Below are positions 7,090-12,734 of a stretch of 12,734 nucleotides of DNA, piece after piece. Position 1 is the stretch's first letter, and the number at the start of each line of letters is the position of its first letter. Both the position numbers and the translations under genes were made by a program. The notes under the pieces were generated by a model. It was not told where the DNA came from. It saw only the letters and a program-made list of their open reading frames with translations, and ran no database searches. Source of the DNA: Thiotrichaceae bacterium (lineage in GTDB: Bacteria; Pseudomonadota; Gammaproteobacteria; Thiotrichales; Thiotrichaceae); contig JALVFC010000159.1 of assembly GCA_027030285.1 (NCBI GenBank), positions 1 to 12,734 of the forward strand, written 5' to 3'.

Positions 7090-7239
7090 AATTACTCAGC
7101 GAAATAAGCAGCAGATGTATCAAGTTATTGATTATGGGGTGCTGTGAATACATCCCTGTAAGCCTACGGCAGCTTCTCTGCTGCCGAATCCCGTATAATC
7201 AATAACTTGATGCCTTGTATAATGTTTCACTGAGTAGTT
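7090..7239. repeat. 150-bp imperfect palindromic element with nested hairpin core
   Basis: The outer arms 7090-7105 and 7224-7239 pair over 16 positions with one mismatch and two G-T pairs. Unpaired stretches of 13 and 12 nt follow. The inner arms 7119-7134 and 7196-7211 are then perfect 16-bp reverse complements (ATCAAGTTATTGATTA on the left). The 61-nt centre contains TACA-TCCC-TGTA (7148-7159) and a 7-bp hairpin CGGCAGC-TTCTCT-GCTGCCG (7167-7186). The centre resembles a palindromic intergenic repeat core (GGTGCTGTGAATACATCC) that I recall from other gammaproteobacteria. It could be a non-autonomous mobile repeat, a structured RNA, or both. No open reading frame of note lies inside. Confidence 0.75.
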
Positions 7240-7268
7240 ACTATAAAGCTTGTTGGGGCAATAATCTG

Positions 7269-7290
7269 AATCCGTATTAAGTCACGGATT
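7269..7290. repeat. Inverted repeat AATCCG-N9-ACGGATT, copy 2
   Basis: AATCCGT (7269-7275) and ACGGATT (7284-7290) are exact reverse complements with an 8-nt centre. The 22-bp layout matches the dyad at 4358-4379 in its outer bases and spacing, with an unrelated centre. It lies just left of the terminator at 7297-7326. Confidence 0.55.
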
Positions 7291-7296
7291 TAGCAT

Positions 7297-7326
7297 AAAA
7301 AAAGCCACTGTAACAGTGGCTTTTTT
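7297..7326. terminator. Bidirectional intrinsic terminator
   Basis: A perfect 7-bp stem GCCACTG-TAA-CAGTGGC (7304-7320) is flanked by seven A on the left and six T on the right. On the minus strand it lies about 50 bp after the stop codon of the sulfur-globule-like gene and is its probable terminator. On the plus strand it would end any transcript crossing the 7090-7239 palindrome. Confidence 0.9.
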
Positions 7327-7376
7327 GTGGATGATTTGCCAGATCTATATGAGGTCTGGTTTTAAACCCAATGCTC

Positions 7377-8270
7377 TTATTTTGTAGCTGGAGCCTGCGC
7401 TTCTGCTTTAACGGCTGGAGCAGCTTCAGTTGGTGCTGGGGCCGCAGGAGCTGCTTTAGCATTTGCTGCTGGAGCCTGAGCTTGTGCTGCTACCTGTGCT
7501 TTACGCTGCTCTTCCATCTTCTTGAAGAATGCTTCAGCTTTCTGACGTTGAGCCTGCATGCGCTTCTGAGTTTCAGCAAAAGATGGTGCTTGAGGCATAA
7601 CAGGACGTTGCTGCATATTCATGGCAGGCATCTGTGGTGCTACAGGGTATGCGTACATCATAGGCATAGGCTGTGGCATTGGTTGATAGCCGTACATCAT
7701 AGGCATAGGTTGTTGCATAGGCTGCATCATTACAGGACGCTGCATATTCATAGCAGGCATCTGAGGCGCTTGTGCACGAGCAACAGGAGCTTGTGCCTGG
7801 GCAGCAGGAGCTTGTGCCTGAGGAGCGCGAGGCATTTGCTGCATAGGCATTGCATAACCACGGTTGTTGTTCCAGGGAGCAGAACCTGTGCCGTTTCCAG
7901 AACTAGTTCCTGTACCAGAACCTGCTACGTTACCGGCAGTGTTGCCAGAAGCTATAGAATTGCCTTCCAGGTTGCCAGCTGCGTTGCCTTGACCATCACC
8001 TGACATCTTGGTGTCCATGTCAGTTCTACCCTTACCTTTGAATTTGATTTCAAAATCAACTTGTCCGTCAGCATCGCCTTTGCCTGTACCCCAGCCATTA
8101 GCTTTGGCAGCGCCCGTACCGTCTCCTTTTCCAGAACCAGTACCCCAGCCTTGAGCATTACCAGAACCTTGTCCCTGACCTTTGCCATTATTGAATCCAT
8201 CCCACCAGTCTGCTGAGGCTGTGGTTGAGAGAGCGATTAGCGCTGAAAACGCGATTGCTTGTAATTTCAT
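7377..8270 (-). CDS. Secreted Gly/Pro/Met/Ala-rich protein, sulfur-globule-protein-like
   Basis: The predicted export signal (residues 1-20, cleavage after A-S-A) is followed by D-W-W-D-G-F. Residues 25-130 are a Gly/Asn/Asp/Thr-rich stretch with recurring G-W-G-T-G-x-G-D units and a short charged island (71-90). Residues 140-229 are Pro/Met/Gln/Tyr-rich, with P-M-P-M-M-Y and P-Q-M-P-A-M-N-M-Q each present twice. Residues 230-262 form a Lys/Arg/Gln-rich predicted helix, and the tail is Ala/Pro/Lys-rich. There is no cysteine. The order (signal peptide, W-W, Gly-repeats with W-G-D-like units, Pro/Tyr/Met-rich tail) resembles envelope proteins of periplasmic sulfur globules in sulfur oxidisers, but this is a composition match. 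An AGGAG ribosome site sits 7 nt before the ATG. The gene stands alone with its own terminator, as expected for an abundant structural protein. It could instead be an unrelated low-complexity periplasmic protein. Confidence 0.7.
   Translation of the reverse strand: MKLQAIAFSALIALSTTASADWWDGFNNGKGQGQGSGNAQGWGTGSGKGDGTGAAKANGWGTGKGDADGQVDFEIKFKGKGRTDMDTKMSGDGQGNAAGNLEGNSIASGNTAGNVAGSGTGTSSGNGTGSAPWNNNRGYAMPMQQMPRAPQAQAPAAQAQAPVARAQAPQMPAMNMQRPVMMQPMQQPMPMMYGYQPMPQPMPMMYAYPVAPQMPAMNMQQRPVMPQAPSFAETQKRMQAQRQKAEAFFKKMEEQRKAQVAAQAQAPAANAKAAPAAPAPTEAAPAVKAEAQAPATK
7600..7770 (-). repeat. Internal duplications in the Pro/Met-rich coding region
   Basis: Two near-identical DNA segments (about 7600-7640 and 7732-7770) each encode P-Q-M-P-A-M-N-M-Q followed by a short R-P-V-M block. 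Between them, a second pair (7652-7673 and 7691-7712) encodes P-M-P-M-M-Y. The nucleotide match, with only a few silent or single-base differences, suggests recent in-frame duplication. Confidence 0.7.
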
Positions 8271-8306
8271 GTGATATCTCCTAACGATATAGATAAAATA
8301 GTGTAT

Positions 8307-8347
8307 GTATATTCTAAAATTCTAATATACTTATATTGAGGATGCAA
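8307..8347 (-). promoter_or_regulatory. Putative promoter with overlapping dyad for the sulfur-globule-like gene
   Basis: On the minus strand TTGCAT (8342-8347) and TAGAAT (8319-8324) are separated by 17 bp. A start near 8312 would give a leader of about 40 nt. A perfect dyad GTATATT-N10-AATATAC (8307-8330) covers the -10 box and the predicted start, so it may be an operator. The region is very A/T-rich, which makes chance matches more likely. Confidence 0.35.
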
Positions 8348-8671
8348 GGGGTTCGGTACGTATTAACTATTGCTCTGCCCCTCAGCGTTTCTTTTTGAAC
8401 TTTTGGCTTTTTCTGAACCTGGTGAATAGTTCAACAAAACTGTTTATAAATCACCTTGAAAAGTTGGTTGATATCTTAACAATATTGCTTTAACAGGATC
8501 TTAACGTATGTTTATATTGTTGGGAATCTACCCTTATAGGTTGCAGTATCTTGCTTAATATCATCATTTGGCATTGCCACAAGCTCCTAAGTCTAATGAT
8601 AGTACACTTCTAACCGCTCGTAATCCGCTATGGTTGTGATCACTCATTTTTTTCTTATAAAGCGTTAAAAC
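8348..8671. other. Non-coding gap before nagZ
   Basis: I see no gene, tRNA or strong terminator here. The stretch is A/T-rich and contains the pentamer TTAAC three times (8476, 8490, 8501) and a CAATATTG palindrome. It presumably holds the nagZ promoter, but no pair of -35/-10 boxes stands out. Confidence 0.5.
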
Positions 8672-9715
8672 ATGATTCAACTATTATCACAATACTCACC
8701 GTTGATGTTTGATCTTACTGGATCTGAACTGACTAAAGAAGAGCAAGAGATGCTACAGCACCCCTTAATAGGGGGTGTCATCCTGTTTTCCCGAAATTAT
8801 GTGTCAAGTGAACAAGTCGCTCGTCTGGTAAAGAAAATTCGTGCGGCTGGGAAAGCAGTTGGTAAAGAATTGTTAATTTCAGTGGATCACGAAGGTGGTC
8901 GAGTACAACGATTTCGTGACGAATTTACGGAGCTGCCAGCGATTGCCTCTTTGGGTGAGAATTATACTGATAATCCGTCTGTTGCGCTGGAACAATCAAG
9001 AAGCCATGGCTGGCTAATGGCTGCCGAAGTCAAAAGCGTTGGTATTGATTTCAGCTTTGCTCCAGTATTGGATTTAAGCTATGGCGTGAGTGATGTGATT
9101 GGCGAACGTGCCTTTCATAATGATCCACTGGTTGTTAGTAAACTGGCAATAGCATATATCGAAGGGATGCGTGATGCTGGCATGGCAGCTACAGCTAAAC
9201 ATTTTCCCGGGCATGGCGCGATTAAAGCCGACTCGCATAAGGATATTCCGGTTGATGAGCGTTCACGCGATGTCATTTTTGCCCGGGATATTGTGCCATT
9301 CAGGAAACTGATCCGGGCGGGACTGGATGCCATCATGCCTGCTCATGTTATTTATCCTGATGTTGACAGCAACCCTGCCGGGTTTTCAAGTGTCTGGTTG
9401 CAGGATATCTTAAGAAGGCAATTAGGTTTTGAGGGTGTCATCTTCAGTGATGATTTGAGCATGGAAGGTGCATCTGTGGCAGGAGGGTTTGCAGAACGGG
9501 CAGAGGCAGCAATGGCAGCTGGCTGTGATATGGTATTGCTCTGCAACAACCGTGAAGGCGTTATTGATGTGCTAGAGCATGCTAATTTACAGCCAACTGC
9601 TGAATCGGCACAGCGTATTCAACGCATGAAGGGTGAATCGCTGTTCAATCGTTCAGCCTTACTGGAGAGTGATTATTGGCAACAGGCAGTACATGATGTT
9701 CACCAGATCTGCTGA
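8672..9715 (+). CDS. nagZ: Beta-N-acetylhexosaminidase NagZ
   Basis: NagZ is a cytoplasmic family GH3 enzyme. It removes N-acetylglucosamine from anhydromuropeptides during peptidoglycan recycling. The 347-residue length fits the single-domain gammaproteobacterial type. Visible motifs are D-H-E-G-G-R-V-Q-R (72-80), the K-H-F-P-G-H-G (176-182) stretch, A-D-S-H (186-189) with the likely Asp187/His189 acid-base pair, and F-S-D-D-L-S-M (258-264), whose first Asp (260) is the expected nucleophile. The start gives the usual N-terminus (P-L-M-x-D-L-x-G), although the ribosome site is weak. The gene is alone on its strand, with the signalling operon converging on it 44 bp downstream. No terminator is obvious in that gap. 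Confidence 0.97.
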   Translation: MIQLLSQYSPLMFDLTGSELTKEEQEMLQHPLIGGVILFSRNYVSSEQVARLVKKIRAAGKAVGKELLISVDHEGGRVQRFRDEFTELPAIASLGENYTDNPSVALEQSRSHGWLMAAEVKSVGIDFSFAPVLDLSYGVSDVIGERAFHNDPLVVSKLAIAYIEGMRDAGMAATAKHFPGHGAIKADSHKDIPVDERSRDVIFARDIVPFRKLIRAGLDAIMPAHVIYPDVDSNPAGFSSVWLQDILRRQLGFEGVIFSDDLSMEGASVAGGFAERAEAAMAAGCDMVLLCNNREGVIDVLEHANLQPTAESAQRIQRMKGESLFNRSALLESDYWQQAVHDVHQIC

Positions 9716-9759
9716 GCCATGAGCGTTACTCTCTCCTCAGACATGATTCTTTTGGCGTA

Positions 9760-10944
9760 CTAATTAAATAATACAAATAAATCCTCTATCCAGATGCTCC
9801 CGTCAAGCTCTTTACAGTCTGTCGCTTGTGTTTGTGGCACTGTAACCTGGATGTTGTTCAATGCATCCTCGTCAAAATCCAGTTTTACATTTCCGCCACA
9901 ATGATAGACCAGCGCAAATACACCCAGTAGTTTACCCAGCATGTGTTCTGTATGGGTGTCACCGGGATTAAACAAATAGCTTGAGAGCCAGTTGTTGGGT
10001 TGCTGTGTGGACACCGTTATCAGGGTTGATTGTGCAGCGCTACTGATGTCAACAGTCAAATTATTGTAACTCTGGTTGCTGGAAGCTGTAATGGTTGCAA
10101 TCACTTCCAGGATGGCAAGCATTCCCTGAGCGTTGAGAACCGTGGGTGATCCTTCTGCAGAGGTAGTTAACCGGATGTGACAGGAGAGGTTCTGCGCTAT
10201 CTGGTCGATATGAGTTTGATAGTTGACTTGTTCTGTTGATGGCTCGGTATACACGGGTACTTTTGCTGTCCATTCATTGAGGCTCTTGTTAATCTGGGTC
10301 AGTTTACGGGTTTTTGCCAGTTCCTTTTGCCAAAAGCTGGAGTTGGCAACGGGATTTGCTGAGTCCTGCCTGTTTGAGGCGATATGTTGTGGTTCAGCCA
10401 GTTGTTCCAGGAATGATTTTACAGCCAGTTGAGGGCAACTATATGTCAACTGTGCCGAAGTCATGGTGATAATGCTTTCCATTATTTCCATTTTTGACTG
10501 GCGCTGTGACAGACTCATTTTTTCCTGAATCAACTGATGTTTGTCCTGCTCAAGCTCAAATACCTTCATTGCCAGGCGCAGATCTATCAATAACTCATCT
10601 GCATTCCAGGGTTTATTGATGTAGCGAAAAATTTCTCCGGTATTGACTGCGGCGATGGCATCATCCAGATCTGAATAGGCCGTGGTTAAAACGCGGATAA
10701 TTTTTGGATATTCCTGACGTACAAAACGCAACAGGTCAACCCCAAACTCTCCGGGCATGCGCTGGTCGGTAATTAGTACACCAATTGTTGAGTGGTTTTC
10801 TTCAAGTATTTTCTTTGCCTCGGCGACATTAGCTGCGCTAAGTACTTTAAATTCTGTTGAAACAAGCCGGGTAAACATTTTTCGGGCTTTTTCTTCATCG
10901 TCCACAAAAAGAATGGTATGTGAATATTGATGGTTAGCGGTCAT
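9760..10944 (-). CDS. Receiver-domain protein with degenerate histidine-kinase-like C-terminus
   Basis: The N-terminal receiver domain (about 9-125) is intact: Asp15/Asp16, phosphoacceptor Asp60 in T-D-Q-R-M-P-G, Thr88 and Lys111 in N-K-P-W. A predicted coiled coil (about 128-150) follows. Residues 151-182 can be aligned with the HisKA helix of the upstream kinase, but Ala164-Gln165 stand where that kinase has His-Glu. Residues 240-370 resemble a GHKL ATPase fold: helix M-L-A-I-L-E-V-I, strand L-T-V-D-I, L-F-N-P, then a helix ending Y-H-C-G-G-N-V and a final V-T-V-P strand. The N-box Asn, the D-x-G-x-G loop and the G-x-G-x-G loop are missing. I infer a phosphorylatable receiver fused to an inactive kinase body. 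The ATG lies 2 bp after the kinase stop, with GGAGA 9 nt upstream. No DNA-binding domain is visible. Confidence 0.85.
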   Translation of the reverse strand: MTANHQYSHTILFVDDEEKARKMFTRLVSTEFKVLSAANVAEAKKILEENHSTIGVLITDQRMPGEFGVDLLRFVRQEYPKIIRVLTTAYSDLDDAIAAVNTGEIFRYINKPWNADELLIDLRLAMKVFELEQDKHQLIQEKMSLSQRQSKMEIMESIITMTSAQLTYSCPQLAVKSFLEQLAEPQHIASNRQDSANPVANSSFWQKELAKTRKLTQINKSLNEWTAKVPVYTEPSTEQVNYQTHIDQIAQNLSCHIRLTTSAEGSPTVLNAQGMLAILEVIATITASSNQSYNNLTVDISSAAQSTLITVSTQQPNNWLSSYLFNPGDTHTEHMLGKLLGVFALVYHCGGNVKLDFDEDALNNIQVTVPQTQATDCKELDGSIWIEDLFVLFN

Positions 10945-10946
10945 CT

Positions 10947-12734
10947 TTATAATTCTCCGGGGTTGGTTGCAAGGACCAGGTCAAAACTGAACACAGTGAA
11001 TTTTCCAACTTCACTGCTGACATTCAGCGAACCACCGTGGTTTTCTATAATGGTGTGGCAAATACTCAGGCCCATGCCCAGGCCATCACCGATATCTCTG
11101 GTTGTAAAAAAGGGTTCAAAAATACGCGACATGGTTTTTTCATCTATGCCGGTACCATTATCTCGTACTTCTACTAAAATTCGCTTTTCATTGGTTTCCG
11201 GGTCTGCTGGCAGGATTGTTGCGCTGATATCTATGGTTGCGGGAGTTTTATCACTAACCGCTTTTACAGCGTTGGTAATAAGATTAATAAGCACCTGAAC
11301 AATGTGATTATTTGAGCCTACAACATATGCATTTTCAGGAATACTAACTGTGATATCAATTGCGCCTTTTTCGTGAGCGGTAAAACGCAAGGCACTATTG
11401 ACCGCATCCTGAAGCAGAAAAGGTTGTTGAATATCTGCCTTTTCGGGGTAGGCGAAAGTATGCAGGTCTTTAACAATGGCTTTAATACGATCCATGCCTT
11501 CAATAATATCGTCTACCATTTCTGCCAGATCAGCATCAGCTTTTATGCTGGGGTCACGTTGCAGTATTTGCGCTGCGGCAATGGTGTAATTCAAGGGGTT
11601 ATTCACTTCATGCAACAATCCGGATGCCAGGCTGCCAATGGCATTCAGCTTTTCACTATGCAGCAGCTTGCTTTCAGCGGCTTTTAAGTCTTGCAATGCC
11701 TGGCTAAGGTCACGGTTTTGTTGTGCCAGCGCTTTTTCCATTTGCTGTGCGTTTGCCAGGTTTTTCAAGCGAGTATGTAGTTCAGTTGTTGAAAATGGTT
11801 TGGTTAAGAAGTCATCTGCACCATTCTCAAGGGCAGTCATTTTGGACTCTTCATCCGTCCGTGCAGTTAGCAAAATCACCTTGGTGGAGCTGAAATCTGC
11901 GTGACCTTTAATGTTTGCACATATTTGCAAACCATCGACCTTGGGTAACATCAGGTCAGTAAGTATCAAGTCAGGTTTATGCTTGAAAGCGAGTTCCAGC
12001 CCCTTTTCACCATCTGTGGCAGAGCTTACACGATACTCATCAGAGAGCGACAGAACCAGGTAGGAACGTAATTCCGGCTCATCTTCGATAATTAGCAAGC
12101 TCGGCTTTGTATCAGCATCATCCTGATGTGTGGTGGCATCTTTTCCGGGTTCCAGCACAATGGCATCGGGTCTGTTCAAGTGCATGCTGTAATCAGCGTT
12201 CTGGTGGAGTTTTTCCAGTGGACTCACATCGGCTTTCTTGTTGTGATCTGTAGCTTCACTCGCATGTGCATTCTCTGGGATGTTCTTTTGCTGCGTTTGG
12301 GACATTGGAGCTAACGGGAATGTTAACGTAAACGTTGTCCCTTCATTTAACTGGCTGCTGACCTTGATATCACCATTTTGTGCCCGTGTTAATTCATATA
12401 CCAGTGCCAGCCCCAGACCTGTGCCCTGGTACTTTCGTGTTGCTGAGCTGTCAGCTTGCTGGAAACGTTCAAAAATATGCGGTAGATCTTCGTCTCGAAT
12501 ACCAATGCCCGTGTCTACAATGGTAATGCTGACATTTGCATCGTGGATTGTGTTGCTGATAGTAATTTTGCCGCCTTCTGGTGTAAATTTAATCGCGTTG
12601 TTGAGCAAGTTAATAAATATTTTTTCCAGCGCGTTAAGGTTTCCTTCAATCACCATGGGAGAAAGCTTGGGGGTTACTTCCAGTTTGATTTTTTGTGTTT
12701 CTGCAAGGTGCTTGATGCTGGACACAATGTTAAG
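10947..12734 (-). CDS. Hybrid sensor kinase, kinase-receiver-kinase architecture (5' end outside window)
   Basis: The frame runs off the right edge (Leu-Asn-Ile precede the in-frame GTG at 12725), so that GTG is not the real start and the sensor and first HisKA domains are missing. Numbered from that codon, the visible part has a first ATPase domain: N-L-L-N-N-A (39-44), D-T-G-I-G-I (71-76), G-T-G-L-G-L (101-106). After a charged linker comes a receiver with Asp257 as phosphoacceptor, Thr287 and Lys309. A coiled coil (about 325-358) leads into a second kinase: H-E-V-N-N-P (His372), N-box Asn485, D-N-G-T-G-I-D (522-528), F-F-T-T, and G-L-G-M-G-L (548-553). All phosphotransfer and ATP-binding residues are intact. 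The second kinase resembles the soluble NtrB-like type. The downstream receiver gene follows 2 bp later and is a probable partner. The signal sensed cannot be told from here. Confidence 0.95.
   Translation of the reverse strand, partial: LNIVSSIKHLAETQKIKLEVTPKLSPMVIEGNLNALEKIFINLLNNAIKFTPEGGKITISNTIHDANVSITIVDTGIGIRDEDLPHIFERFQQADSSATRKYQGTGLGLALVYELTRAQNGDIKVSSQLNEGTTFTLTFPLAPMSQTQQKNIPENAHASEATDHNKKADVSPLEKLHQNADYSMHLNRPDAIVLEPGKDATTHQDDADTKPSLLIIEDEPELRSYLVLSLSDEYRVSSATDGEKGLELAFKHKPDLILTDLMLPKVDGLQICANIKGHADFSSTKVILLTARTDEESKMTALENGADDFLTKPFSTTELHTRLKNLANAQQMEKALAQQNRDLSQALQDLKAAESKLLHSEKLNAIGSLASGLLHEVNNPLNYTIAAAQILQRDPSIKADADLAEMVDDIIEGMDRIKAIVKDLHTFAYPEKADIQQPFLLQDAVNSALRFTAHEKGAIDITVSIPENAYVVGSNNHIVQVLINLITNAVKAVSDKTPATIDISATILPADPETNEKRILVEVRDNGTGIDEKTMSRIFEPFFTTRDIGDGLGMGLSICHTIIENHGGSLNVSSEVGKFTVFSFDLVLATNPGEL

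Noticed and set aside
7090..7239. 6S RNA gene
   Set aside because: The long hairpin shape is suggestive, but I do not recognise 6S consensus sequence, and the core looks like a dispersed repeat.
7600..7712. CRISPR-like array
   Set aside because: The repeats are in-frame coding duplications without regular unique spacers.
7371..8003. Plus-strand open frame of 210 codons rich in Cys, Leu, Ser and His
   Set aside because: It is the antisense shadow of the repetitive sulfur-globule-like gene. It has odd composition and no ribosome site, and the minus-strand frame has a signal peptide and AGGAG.
8476..8505. Three TTAAC direct repeats before nagZ
   Set aside because: They are short, unevenly spaced (14 and 11 bp) and lie in A/T-rich DNA, so chance is a sufficient explanation.
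12723..12725. GTG as the start codon of the hybrid kinase
   Set aside because: The frame stays open to the window edge, and the protein would begin in the middle of the loop before the first ATPase domain, with no sensor or HisKA.

Overview
The window looks like chromosomal DNA of a gammaproteobacterium with moderate GC content. Most genes are core housekeeping genes whose products match Gammaproteobacteria-type families: DNA polymerase III alpha subunit, LpxK with ExbB/ExbD, HtpX, class 2 dihydroorotate dehydrogenase and NagZ. One secreted Gly/Pro/Met/Ala-rich protein resembles the envelope proteins of sulfur globules. If that reading is right, the organism is a sulfur-oxidising lineage. This is an inference from one protein, and no species can be named from the sequence.

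Layout from left to right. (1) Bases 1-1957 hold the C-terminal part of dnaE (+), cut by the window edge. (2) A 146-bp gap carries two small hairpins that look like a dispersed intergenic repeat. (3) Bases 4283-2104 (-) hold an exbB-exbD-lpxK operon. exbB and exbD overlap by 4 bp. A perfect 9-bp hairpin fills most of the exbD-lpxK gap. (4) A 208-bp divergent promoter region carries two adjacent perfect inverted repeats and a sigma32-like -35 box in front of htpX. (5) htpX and pyrD (+) form a tight pair, and pyrD overlaps the 3' end of a convergent DUF805 membrane protein gene by 56 bp. (6) A 425-485-bp non-coding stretch holds a TATAATGCGC promoter-like element, a 150-bp imperfect palindrome with a nested hairpin core, a small dyad and a strong bidirectional terminator. 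(7) Next is the sulfur-globule-like protein gene (-), with a strong Shine-Dalgarno sequence. (8) A 401-bp gap leads to nagZ (+). (9) The right end is a two-gene signalling operon on the minus strand: a large kinase-receiver-kinase hybrid protein (5' end off the window), then a receiver protein whose C-terminal half looks like a degenerate histidine kinase.

Functionally, the exbB-exbD-lpxK block links an energised inner-membrane motor to lipid A synthesis. htpX handles membrane protein quality control, pyrD makes orotate and nagZ recycles peptidoglycan. The two signalling genes are separated by 2 bp and are probably co-translated, so they likely work in one phosphorelay. The items most worth follow-up are the structured 7080-7326 region, the receiver/pseudo-kinase protein and the sulfur-globule-like protein. 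No CRISPR array, tRNA, rRNA, transposase or phage gene was seen.
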